A DNA stretch of 64,000 nt from RGIG8306 sp964566025 (lineage in GTDB: Bacteria > Bacillota > Clostridia > Lachnospirales > Lachnospiraceae), in the NCBI GenBank assembly GCA_964566025.1, contig CAZMHF010000003.1, forward strand, positions 18,442 through 82,441, read 5' to 3'. Below the pieces are notes generated by a model, which saw only the letters and a program-made list of their open reading frames with translations, was not told the DNA's origin and searched no databases. This document shows positions 17,267 through 25,956 of the stretch, in pieces (position 1 is the stretch's first letter; each line of letters begins with the position of its first letter). A program made the position numbers and the translations under genes.

Positions 17267-18853
17267 TTATTTTACTTGCATGATTTCTTTTAGTTTATAA
17301 AAGATCTCTGTATTGTCATAAAAACCGTTAAAGGTTTCACTTCCTTTTCCTATCGCATAAACTGGTACACTTGCTGCCGTATGAGAATACGTGCCAAATT
17401 TGATACCTGCTTTTGCGCTTAATACATTTAATACGGCTGCTGCTAATGGCGCATTGTTCCCGTAGAAAATGTCTTTCTTTTGTGTATACTGCGACGAATC
17501 GATTTTTGACATTGAATCCTGATAGCCTTCATAAATGGTCTCGATTTCTGCTTGTGTCAATACCATTCTTGCATTTTTCGCCTCACCAGCCCTTTCTGGT
17601 TTTACAAGACCAAAGAGAGGCTGAAGCTCTGTTAAAACGTCTTGAAATGAAACATTATTTCGTATGTAATTGGCAACATGATGTCCAGCATATTCACGAT
17701 AAGACACTGTCTGATATTGTAGCACTTCAAGATATAAGTTGTATTCCGTTTGCGTAGCACCGAGCGACAAGCCACCTGTTTCATGGTCTGCTGTCACAAG
17801 AATCAATGTTTCATCTGGATGCTGATTATAAAATGCAATGGCTTGATCAATGGCTTCTGCAAATTCTAGCATTTCATAGATCATTGTTGCGCCGTCATTT
17901 GCATGAAGTGTCCAATCAATTTTTCCACCCTCACACATCATGAAAAAGCCCTCACCGCCTGATAGAAAATCGATACCATGCGAAACGTATTGTGCTAGTG
18001 TCCATGTGTTTGGTACATTATCAATTACAAACGGAAATGCATCTGATCGATCCCTTGCTTCACTAATAATAATGGTTTTTTGCCCTGTATTTTGAAGTGT
18101 GTCGAGTACGCTCTGTTTTTCAATTACGCGATAACCTGCAATTCTGGCTTCGTTTATTAGGTGCGTTTTATTTCCAAATTCTCCTGTCGGTTGCAAAAAA
18201 GCACCGCCAGCAAAATAATCAAAATCACTCGCCACCATATCCATGCCTATATCATAGAAATTTGTTCGTGAATCTTGATGAGCATAAAAATCGGCTGGTG
18301 TTGCGTGGTTTAAGTTGCACGTGGAAAGAATACCGATTTTATATTTTAGTTGCTTTTTGATTTTTTCCGCAATCGTCTCTGTCTCTGTCACAAGATCTGG
18401 CTCTAGATTGATTGAATTACTGTTTGTCTTAACGCCTGATGCCAATGCACTTCCTGCCGATGCAGAATCTGGTATATAGCTTTGATAATCAAATGTTGAT
18501 ATAATTCCTGTTGCGGGAAATGATTGAAAACCAAAACCTTTATTGCTTATTGAGTTATGTCCATTTACTGCATCATTATAATAAGATGCTAATTGAACTT
18601 GTGAAAAGCCCATACCATCACCAATAAAGAAAAACACATACTTAGGAATCGACGTGTTATCCGTTTCATCTTCATTTGGATTTTTTGTTTCGTTTCCCCA
18701 TTGATCTTTTGTTGGTTTTTCATTTGATAGATTAGTCATATCTTCGCTTATTGACACATTTGTTGTTTTTACGTCGCTAAGTGCTGAACAAGCGCTCATC
18801 GAAAAAATAAGCAAAAATGCAATTATCAACAATAGGTGTTTTCTTCTATACAT
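17267..18853 (-). CDS. Alkaline phosphatase family lipoprotein
   Basis: A signal peptide ends FSMSAC (lipid Cys 22). The catalytic domain has FFFIGDGMGFSQ (metal ligand Asp 79), PDSASAGSALASG (nucleophile Ser 130), NHATPADFYAH, the distal block CEGGKIDWTLHAND (about 307-320) and VTADHETGG (Asp 356, His 357). All metal and nucleophile positions of the alkaline phosphatase family are therefore present. It would be anchored outside the membrane and release phosphate from organic esters. It is the first gene of the polysaccharide operon, 25 bases ahead of GH31, which is an unusual partner. Confidence 0.9.
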   Translation of the reverse strand: MYRRKHLLLIIAFLLIFSMSACSALSDVKTTNVSISEDMTNLSNEKPTKDQWGNETKNPNEDETDNTSIPKYVFFFIGDGMGFSQVQLASYYNDAVNGHNSISNKGFGFQSFPATGIISTFDYQSYIPDSASAGSALASGVKTNSNSINLEPDLVTETETIAEKIKKQLKYKIGILSTCNLNHATPADFYAHQDSRTNFYDIGMDMVASDFDYFAGGAFLQPTGEFGNKTHLINEARIAGYRVIEKQSVLDTLQNTGQKTIIISEARDRSDAFPFVIDNVPNTWTLAQYVSHGIDFLSGGEGFFMMCEGGKIDWTLHANDGATMIYEMLEFAEAIDQAIAFYNQHPDETLILVTADHETGGLSLGATQTEYNLYLEVLQYQTVSYREYAGHHVANYIRNNVSFQDVLTELQPLFGLVKPERAGEAKNARMVLTQAEIETIYEGYQDSMSKIDSSQYTQKKDIFYGNNAPLAAAVLNVLSAKAGIKFGTYSHTAASVPVYAIGKGSETFNGFYDNTEIFYKLKEIMQVK

Positions 18854-18894
18854 CGATATACTCCATCCTTAATCTTCTAGAGATTCTATCTGCA

Positions 18895-18923
18895 AGTATA
18901 ACATTGTTGCATCCTAAAATCAA
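18895..18923 (-). promoter_or_regulatory. Promoter of the polysaccharide operon
   Basis: On the minus strand TTGATT (18923-18918) and TATACT (18900-18895) are exactly 17 bases apart, about 40 bases ahead of the phosphatase start. It lies back to back with the AraC-gene promoter at 18957-18985, so a regulator bound between them could control both. Confidence 0.6.
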
Positions 18924-18956
18924 TGTGTTTTCTTAATCCTGTAGTTGTCTTGACAC

Positions 18957-18985
18957 TTGCTTTTCCTTTGCAAATCAATTATAAT
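18957..18985 (+). promoter_or_regulatory. Promoter of the AraC-family regulator gene
   Basis: TTGCTT (18957-18962) and a perfect TATAAT (18980-18985) are 17 bases apart. The leader is short, ending at the ATG at 19016. Confidence 0.55.
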
Positions 18986-19015
18986 TTTAATAACCTATTT
19001 GACAGGAGCAACCCC

Positions 19016-19855
19016 ATGAAACCTATTTCGACTTCCAATTTTTCAAACCGAATTATTGCCACTCCAAGCCCTATTGCAAAATCTTCTTTTTTTTATTTGC
19101 AGGAGGCTGGTTATTTAAAAAATCTTGCCGCAAACAACGGCAAGCGCCAAACACTTGATTCGTATTTACTAATCTACGTATTGGCTGGAGAAGGCAACAT
19201 TGCAACCGAAGAAAAATCATATGCATTAAAAGAAAAGCAATGCACATTAATCAATTGCAACCAGCCCTATTCACATGCGACAGCTGATAAGAATCCATGG
19301 GAGATTCTCTGGATTCATTTTAATGGGGCTACTTCACATAATTATTTTGAAATTTTCAACACACTAAGCTCTCCTGCCATTACCGTCGAATCCATTCGTT
19401 TCGAGGAAATGCTTCGTGCAATCATTGATATCCACGAGCGCGCCATTCCTGGTTTCGAGATAAAAACTTCCGAGTACATTGTATCCTTGTTGACAGAATG
19501 CATTTTAGCATCACCAAGCTACTTTATCTCAAAGGAAAACCGAATGTACGAGATTCGCGCTTACTTAGATGAGCATTACCTAGAAAAAATTTCTCTCGAT
19601 GACTTAGCAGAGCGTTTTCAGCTTACAAAATTCTATATTAGCCGCCAATTTCACAAAACCTTCTCGCTTCCTCTTTTTTCTTATATCATCGAAAAGAAGA
19701 TTCATCATTCGAAGCAATTATTGCGATTTTCCAATATGAATGTCAAAGACATCGCTATCGCGGTGGGTATTGATGACCCCAATTACTTCAATAAGCTTTT
19801 TAACCGAATCGAAGGCATTTCACCTACCGCTTATAAAGCAAATTGGAAATCGTAA
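19016..19855 (+). CDS. AraC family transcriptional regulator
   Basis: The 279-residue protein has a cupin-like sensor domain with LNCNQPYSHATADKNPWEILWIHFNG (shown in part: NPWEILWIHF), then two helix-turn-helix motifs in the last 100 residues. These contain ISLDDLAERFQLTKFYISRQF and the closing block DIAIAVGIDDPNYFNKLF plus GISPTAYK. The start at 19016 is fixed by AGGAG nine bases upstream. Its divergent position against the phosphatase-GH31-GH3-GH5 operon suggests it controls that operon in response to a sugar. Operator sites would lie in 18854-19015, where I could not define a repeat with certainty. Confidence 0.92.
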   Translation: MKPISTSNFSNRIIATPSPIAKSSFFYLQEAGYLKNLAANNGKRQTLDSYLLIYVLAGEGNIATEEKSYALKEKQCTLINCNQPYSHATADKNPWEILWIHFNGATSHNYFEIFNTLSSPAITVESIRFEEMLRAIIDIHERAIPGFEIKTSEYIVSLLTECILASPSYFISKENRMYEIRAYLDEHYLEKISLDDLAERFQLTKFYISRQFHKTFSLPLFSYIIEKKIHHSKQLLRFSNMNVKDIAIAVGIDDPNYFNKLFNRIEGISPTAYKANWKS

Positions 19856-19897
19856 CCCTAGCAAGTGTTTATTGCACTTGATTTTGAAAGGAGTACT

Positions 19898-21025
19898 ATG
19901 GATTACAAATATGACTATTTAATTGTAGGTTCTGGCCTATTTGGCTCGATTTTTGCCTATGAGGCCTCACGAAGAGGTTGCCGTTGTCTTGTTATAGACA
20001 AACGCTCTCATATAGGTGGAAATATTTATACAGAAGAAATCGAGGGCATACAAGTTCACAAATATGGTCCTCATATTTTTCATACAGACGACAACGATAT
20101 TTGGAACTATATCAATCAATTTGCCACATTTAATCGGTTCACAAATTCACCGATTGCACGTTATAAAGACGAAACCTACAATTTGCCGTTCAATATGAAC
20201 ACGTTTAATAAACTTTGGGGCGTTACCACACCCGATGAAGCTAAAGAAGCCATCAACAAGCAGATTCAAGAAGCAAATATTACGCAAATCACCAACCTAG
20301 AAGAGCAAGCAATCAGTCTAGTTGGTCGTGATATTTACGAGAAGCTTGTAAAAGGCTATACCGAAAAACAATGGGGCCAAAAAACCACCGAGCTTCCTAG
20401 CTTTATTATTAAGCGTCTTCCTGTACGTTTTACTTACGACAACAATTACTTCAATAGTCGTTATCAAGGTATCCCAGACGGTGGATACACGCAAATCATT
20501 GAGAAGATGTTAGAAAATTGCGACATTCTTTTAAATGCTGATTTTCATTCTGATCGCGAAAAATTTCGTTCAATGGCAAAAAAAATTGTCTACACAGGTA
20601 TGATTGATGAATATTTTGATTATTGCTTAGGCGAACTTTCCTATCGTTCTTTGCGTTTTGATACCGAGATTATTGACAAGGAAAATGTACAAGGAAATGC
20701 TGTTGTCAATTACTGCGAATACGATATTCCTTATACGCGCATTATCGAGCATAAGCATTTTGAATTTGGCAAACAACCAAAAAGTGTTGTAACAAAAGAG
20801 TACCCTTCTACTTGGCAACGCGGCGATGAACCCTACTATCCAATCAATAATGATATAAACAATGCACTTTATCAACAGTACAAAGAGCTTGCCGATAAGG
20901 AATCGGATATTCTCTTTGGCGGGCGACTAGGCGAATATCGCTACTATGATATGAACCATGTTATTGAGGTCGCTTTACATGCTGTCAAAAAAGAATTTGG
21001 TTTATTAGATCACGAAAATCGCTGA
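19898..21025 (+). CDS. glf: UDP-galactopyranose mutase
   Basis: The 375-residue flavoprotein begins YDYLIVGSGLFGS, a dinucleotide-binding loop for FAD, then CLVIDKRSHIGGNIYTE. It also carries the family blocks YGPHIFHTD and YTEKQWG. Glf interconverts UDP-galactopyranose and UDP-galactofuranose, the donor for galactofuranose in surface glycans. ATG 19898 has AAAGGAG five bases upstream; an in-frame extension to 19865 lacks a site. It follows the AraC gene by 42 bases and ends at a bidirectional terminator. A polysaccharide-initiating transferase sits opposite, which fits a surface-glycan role. Confidence 0.95.
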   Translation: MDYKYDYLIVGSGLFGSIFAYEASRRGCRCLVIDKRSHIGGNIYTEEIEGIQVHKYGPHIFHTDDNDIWNYINQFATFNRFTNSPIARYKDETYNLPFNMNTFNKLWGVTTPDEAKEAINKQIQEANITQITNLEEQAISLVGRDIYEKLVKGYTEKQWGQKTTELPSFIIKRLPVRFTYDNNYFNSRYQGIPDGGYTQIIEKMLENCDILLNADFHSDREKFRSMAKKIVYTGMIDEYFDYCLGELSYRSLRFDTEIIDKENVQGNAVVNYCEYDIPYTRIIEHKHFEFGKQPKSVVTKEYPSTWQRGDEPYYPINNDINNALYQQYKELADKESDILFGGRLGEYRYYDMNHVIEVALHAVKKEFGLLDHENR

Positions 21026-21067
21026 TAACACCGCTATTATCTTTTTGTCTTCAATAATTGCTTACCT

Positions 21068-21102
21068 AAAAAATGCCCGACTTCATAGTCTAGGCATTTT
21101 TT
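21068..21102. terminator. Bidirectional intrinsic terminator
   Basis: AAAAAATGCC (21068-21077) pairs with GGCATTTTTT (21093-21102), with an inner GACT/AGTC stem. It has a T-run in both directions and separates the convergent glf and sugar-transferase genes. Confidence 0.85.
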
Positions 21103-21113
21103 GTTATTTTTTA

Positions 21114-22541
21114 TTATTCGGCACCTGTTCTTTTTAAGACTATTACAACTGTCTTAAGCAAAATATAAATATCTTTACCGATACTCCACTCATCAATGTA
21201 TTTTACATCTAAGTGAACAACCTCTTCAAAGTCCTGAATATCACTTCGCCCACTGATTTGCCAAAGCCCTGTTAGCCCTGGTTTAAGAGATAGACGGCGC
21301 TTATGGTGAATCGCATATTTTTGAAACTCGTCAACGGTTGGCGGCCTCGTCCCTACCAAACTCATATCTCCCTTTAGTATATTGAGAAATTGTGGTAGCT
21401 CATCAATACTTGTTTTTCGTATAATCTTTCCGACCTTTGTAATACGAGGGTCATCCTTCATCTTGAACATCAGTGGATCTGCATTTTGCTGCTCAATTAG
21501 ATCTTTTTTTAATTGCTCTGCATTAGGGTACATCGACCTAAATTTATAAACGTTAAAGAATCTTCCGTTATAACCAACTCTTTTTTGTGTAAAAAAGATT
21601 TTTCCTGGTGACTCGATGAATATGGCAATTGCCACAAACGGAAAGAGAATGGTCAAAATCAAAATACCAACCAAGGAACCAAAGATGTCCATGCAACGTT
21701 TTGCGAACAGCTTATTCCATTCAAAAAACCGATTTGAAAAAGACACAACTGCATAACCAGCAACCTCGCTAATGCGTTTTTCATACTCACTAAATTGCTC
21801 TAATGTATTAATTACAATATGAACTTCTATACCCATTTCTTCAAATTTATCGACAAATTCTCTTAATTCTATTTTGGATGAACGCGGAACATTAAAAAAC
21901 ACTTCATCGATGGTTTTTCGCAACACATATTCCACCATATCGTCCATATTTGCAACAACCCGAACACCTCGAATTTCTTCTCCTTGCAGATCCTCATCCA
22001 AAATCACAAGACCGACCATCTTTTCATCCCATTTGAGATTCGTCATGCCACGTCTCGCCGTTCTATCAGCTTCTTCTTTTACTGTAACGAACAAAATTTG
22101 CTTAGCATTCATTTTATGTTTTGAATATTTTTTGAGCATTTCCTTTAATAAAAGGTGAATCCCAAAACTCATCATCGTATTAATAATTCCTGTACACAGC
22201 AACACACCTCTCGACATCATCACATCCGATTTCGAAAAAAACAATGCCGCTGTTACACTCACTAAAAAGACCGCATTAAATTTTATAATAATAATCAACT
22301 CTTCGATTTTTTTTCGCCTCATCAATTGACTATTCTTGCTAAATAACACAAATATAAATAGGAAACTTATCAAAACCATTGGCAAATATCCATTTGCTTT
22401 ATTGATAATAAGATTCACATCTAGTCCGTCAGAATCACTTAACCCCAGCCAGACAAAGCTAGCCAAAAACAAACTTCCAATAACGGAAGCAAGATCTACT
22501 ATAAATAACACCAGATCTTGCATAGGATGTTTTTGCGCCAT
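21114..22541 (-). CDS. Exopolysaccharide polyprenyl glycosylphosphotransferase
   Basis: The 475-residue protein has four N-terminal membrane helices, a soluble Rossmann-like middle part (KQILFVTVKEEADR...), a fifth helix near FGSLVGILILTILFPFVAIAIF, and a bacterial sugar transferase domain. That domain holds GKIFFTQKRVGYNG, YKFRSMYPNAEQ, TRPPTVDEF and LKPGLTGLWQISGRS. Such enzymes move a sugar phosphate onto undecaprenyl phosphate and start capsule or exopolysaccharide units. It faces glf across a shared terminator. The sugar transferred (glucose, galactose or another) cannot be deduced. Confidence 0.92.
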   Translation of the reverse strand: MAQKHPMQDLVLFIVDLASVIGSLFLASFVWLGLSDSDGLDVNLIINKANGYLPMVLISFLFIFVLFSKNSQLMRRKKIEELIIIIKFNAVFLVSVTAALFFSKSDVMMSRGVLLCTGIINTMMSFGIHLLLKEMLKKYSKHKMNAKQILFVTVKEEADRTARRGMTNLKWDEKMVGLVILDEDLQGEEIRGVRVVANMDDMVEYVLRKTIDEVFFNVPRSSKIELREFVDKFEEMGIEVHIVINTLEQFSEYEKRISEVAGYAVVSFSNRFFEWNKLFAKRCMDIFGSLVGILILTILFPFVAIAIFIESPGKIFFTQKRVGYNGRFFNVYKFRSMYPNAEQLKKDLIEQQNADPLMFKMKDDPRITKVGKIIRKTSIDELPQFLNILKGDMSLVGTRPPTVDEFQKYAIHHKRRLSLKPGLTGLWQISGRSDIQDFEEVVHLDVKYIDEWSIGKDIYILLKTVVIVLKRTGAE

Positions 22542-22558
22542 AATTCTAGTCTCCCCCT

Positions 22559-23671
22559 TTAATTGAGTTCTTCTTTTGTCACAGAATACTCAATTAGCTT
22601 CTCTATCACTTTATCAGACAACAATTTATAAATAATATCGTCTTTCTCTACTACTTTTTCTAAATCTGCTAAATCATCGTACCCGTAGTTAATTGCTAGC
22701 TTTTCACCGTCTATTTTATATTCCTCATCACTAATGATGATTTTCTCTTTGTCGGCAACCGCTTCAATCATTAACACTTCTTCGATATACATTTTGCTAT
22801 AGTCCATAATCTTTTTTTCAAAGGACTCCACGTCCATATTGTAATAGTATTTTACATATGTGTCAACACTAACATTGTTCACTTCTGCAGCTTTGTAGTA
22901 ATTCGCCATTTCAGCATCGAAAAAATTCTTAATTCGGTTTACTGGTTCCTTAGTGAATGTAACCATTTCCGTTACTGCTTTTAGCACATATACTTGTTTT
23001 CTCTTTAGTACCATATCCTCTTTTACAAATTTGCGATACTCAACTTCTGTCTCATAGCGTCCACCTGTCATTTCCTTAATAAGATCGTCTGTCACCTCTC
23101 TTGCACCCGTCACTTTTTTGATGGCAACTTTAAATACGACCTTTTTGCCTGCTAATTCGCTGTTGTTTATATACGGTTCTGGAAATGTCAAATTAAGCTC
23201 TATTTTATCACCTGCCTCGTGATCAATCAAGCCCTCTTCAAATCCTGGGATGTACATATTCCCGCCAATAGCAATACTTTGATCTGTCGCAGATCCATTT
23301 TCAAACTCTTCTCCATCAATGAGTCCTACATAATCAACGACAACAATATCGCTCTTTGCGCTTTTACGATCGGTGATTTCAACTGCTTCATAGCGGTTTA
23401 AAACCTCGGCATTCAAATTCCAAGTAACCTCGTCTTCTGATACAGCTATTTTGTCTTCCGCAATTTCTATATATTTATATTCACCAATGGTTAATACCTC
23501 TGACCATTTTTCATTTGGCAACGGTTTTTTCTCTGTTGATGTTTCTGTCTGCGTTGTCGCTTCCGTTGATGAACCCATTTCGGAATTTGCTTTATCTGAC
23601 TTTTTGCATCCCGCTAGTCCTATAAGCGCAATCGCCCCAACAACTAGAAGCCTTCTATAATGTCTCTTCAT
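22559..23671 (-). CDS. Trigger-factor-like peptidyl-prolyl isomerase lipoprotein (copy 1)
   Basis: The 370-residue protein starts with a lipoprotein signal ending LIGLAGC (lipid Cys 22) and a Ser/Thr linker. An FKBP-type domain follows (about 95-185) with VVDYVGLIDGEEFENG, YIPGFEEGL and LNLTFPEPY, then an alpha-helical C-terminal arm resembling trigger factor. The ribosome-binding N-terminal domain of true trigger factor is absent. It would sit on the outer face of the membrane and fold exported proteins. M4 of the longest frame is preferred because it immediately precedes KRHYRR, a normal n-region. A paralogue lies at 31477-32505. Confidence 0.85.
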   Translation of the reverse strand: MKRHYRRLLVVGAIALIGLAGCKKSDKANSEMGSSTEATTQTETSTEKKPLPNEKWSEVLTIGEYKYIEIAEDKIAVSEDEVTWNLNAEVLNRYEAVEITDRKSAKSDIVVVDYVGLIDGEEFENGSATDQSIAIGGNMYIPGFEEGLIDHEAGDKIELNLTFPEPYINNSELAGKKVVFKVAIKKVTGAREVTDDLIKEMTGGRYETEVEYRKFVKEDMVLKRKQVYVLKAVTEMVTFTKEPVNRIKNFFDAEMANYYKAAEVNNVSVDTYVKYYYNMDVESFEKKIMDYSKMYIEEVLMIEAVADKEKIIISDEEYKIDGEKLAINYGYDDLADLEKVVEKDDIIYKLLSDKVIEKLIEYSVTKEELN

Positions 23672-23697
23672 ATAATACAATCCTTCACTCTCTATGC

Positions 23698-25932
23698 TTA
23701 AAATTTTGCAGGAGCACCTTCTCTTTTTCGAGGTTTTACTTCTGTCAAATCCAAGCTATAGCCATCCACATCAACGAATACATATTCGTGTGGGTTTGCG
23801 TAATAAACAGCTTTCACTAGCTGTCCTGTCTTTAGCTTAATCCCTTTTACGCCGATTGACATTTTCTTTTGTAATGGTAAATCACTCACCAAATAACGCG
23901 TATAGGTTCTACTATCCGAAATCACAATGATATGTTTCTTTTCTTCCAACTCAACACTCACAACATAATCGTCTTTTGCAAGCTTTGTCGAGGCAACGCT
24001 CTTTTTCACAACATCAAATTCTGTTGCAGGCACACGTTTTGCTAATCCAGAAGCCGTAACAAAAACAAATGTTTTTTTCTCCAACTCGCTCATATCACAT
24101 ATACTGACGATATCATCTATACTACTATCGTAATTACACACATTGTCAAGCGGTATACCCTTGTCCTTTGGCTTACACAATGGTAAATCAAGCAGCTTCA
24201 CCTGATGCAACAATCCATTTTTCGTAAACACACCAATTCGTGAAGTATTCATACAACGAAAAACGGTTTTATTGTCTAATAAAATTGCTTCTTCATTTTT
24301 TTGATACACTGCTTCATCCATTGTTTTTACATAACCAAATCGGTTCATCGCAAAGACAATTTGTACCTCTTTGATTGGCGCTGCTTCAAAAACAGCTTCC
24401 TCTACATCCTTAATTTTTGTCCGACGGTTAAGTGCATACTTCTTCGCTATATCATCTAAATCCGCCTTGATTGTCGAAAGCATTGTCTTTTTGTTATTAA
24501 GAATTTTTTCGTATTTTGTAATTTTAGAAACGGTGTCTTTATAGGCTGCTTGTAGCGATAAAATTTCCAATCCAATTAGTCGCCCAAGATTCAACTCTAG
24601 AATAGCACTTGCTTGTCTATCTGTAAAGTGTAGTTTGCTCGCTTGCGATTTTCCTGTTTTCGATTTGAAATTAATGCCCTCTGTTGTACCTTTTGTTAAG
24701 CATGCTTTTGCCATCTTAATATCGCGACTTCCACGAATGACTTCAATAATCAAATCAATCACATCAATTGCCGTAATTAATCCTTCTTGAATTTCCTTTT
24801 TATCCACCTCTTTTGCTAATAAGTTCGTGTACTTTCGCGTATTTAATTCCACTTGAAAGGCAATGCTTTCGCGTAAAACGCTTTTTAGGCCAAGCACCTC
24901 TGGTTTTCCATCTACAATGCAAAGCATATTGACACCAAATGTGTCTTCTAGCTTTGTTTTTTTATAAAGGCCCTGCAAAATCTTTTCACCATCTGCACCT
25001 TTTTTAAGCTCAAGCACAATTTTGATTCCCTCTTTTGAGGATTGGTTTGAGATATCAAGAATATCTGGCATTTGCTTGCTTTCTACAAGTCTCGCCACTT
25101 CACTTAAGAATTTTCCGATATTAGCACCAATCATCGTGTATGGTATTTCTGTAATAACGATTTTGTCTTTGTCGATTTTGCGTTTTCCTTTTTCAACAAC
25201 AGCTTTTCCGCGGATTTTAATTTTGCCTTTTCCGCTTTCGTATATATCAATCAAATCTGATTTATTTGTCACAATGCCGCCCGTTGGAAAATCAGGCCCC
25301 TTAACAAAATCCATCAATTCCAAGGTTGATGCCGCAGGGTGATCAATCAAATGCTTCATTGCGTTTAGTACTTCTGCCAAATTGTGCGGTGGTGTTGATG
25401 TTGTCATACCAACAGCAATTCCCTCCGAGCCATTCACTAGAAAATTCGGAATACGAACTGGCAAAACGGCTGGTTCTTTTTCTGTTTCATCAAAGTTCGG
25501 AACAAAATCCACTACGTCCTTGTCTAAGTCGGCAAGATATACTTCTTGCGTAAATTTACGCAATTTTGCTTCCGTATAGCGCATCGCCGCAGCGCCATCA
25601 CCTTCAATTGAGCCAAAGTTTCCATGCCCATCCACTAATGCCATACCTTTTTTAAAGTCCTGCGATAAGACTACTAGTGCATCATAAATCGAGCTATCGC
25701 CATGAGGATGATATTTACCCATTGCATCACCGACGATACGCGCTGATTTTCGATGAGGACCATCTGCATTTAGTTTTAGCTCATTCATTGCATACAATAC
25801 TCTTCTTTGAACAGGCTTTAATCCATCTCTTACATCTGGTACTGCTCGCGATGTGATAACCGACATCGAATAATTAATATACGATTGTTGCATAATATCA
25901 GAAAATTCTGTTGCTATAATATTTTCAGGCAT
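23698..25932 (-). CDS. parC: DNA topoisomerase IV subunit A
   Basis: The 744-residue type IIA topoisomerase A subunit has VQRRVLYAMNEL (41-52), the quinolone region KYHPHGDSSIYDALV with Ser 80 and Asp 84 in the sensitive form, and catalytic Tyr 119 in AAAMRYTEAKL. A long coiled coil follows, then a shortened C-terminal beta-propeller without a clear GyrA box. This favours ParC over GyrA. It works with the ParE encoded 24 bases upstream to decatenate chromosomes. The start has GGAGATAATCT before ATG. Fully intact. Confidence 0.9.
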   Translation of the reverse strand: MPENIIATEFSDIMQQSYINYSMSVITSRAVPDVRDGLKPVQRRVLYAMNELKLNADGPHRKSARIVGDAMGKYHPHGDSSIYDALVVLSQDFKKGMALVDGHGNFGSIEGDGAAAMRYTEAKLRKFTQEVYLADLDKDVVDFVPNFDETEKEPAVLPVRIPNFLVNGSEGIAVGMTTSTPPHNLAEVLNAMKHLIDHPAASTLELMDFVKGPDFPTGGIVTNKSDLIDIYESGKGKIKIRGKAVVEKGKRKIDKDKIVITEIPYTMIGANIGKFLSEVARLVESKQMPDILDISNQSSKEGIKIVLELKKGADGEKILQGLYKKTKLEDTFGVNMLCIVDGKPEVLGLKSVLRESIAFQVELNTRKYTNLLAKEVDKKEIQEGLITAIDVIDLIIEVIRGSRDIKMAKACLTKGTTEGINFKSKTGKSQASKLHFTDRQASAILELNLGRLIGLEILSLQAAYKDTVSKITKYEKILNNKKTMLSTIKADLDDIAKKYALNRRTKIKDVEEAVFEAAPIKEVQIVFAMNRFGYVKTMDEAVYQKNEEAILLDNKTVFRCMNTSRIGVFTKNGLLHQVKLLDLPLCKPKDKGIPLDNVCNYDSSIDDIVSICDMSELEKKTFVFVTASGLAKRVPATEFDVVKKSVASTKLAKDDYVVSVELEEKKHIIVISDSRTYTRYLVSDLPLQKKMSIGVKGIKLKTGQLVKAVYYANPHEYVFVDVDGYSLDLTEVKPRKREGAPAKF

Positions 25933-25956
25933 AGATTATCTCCGAATTCTTTTTTG

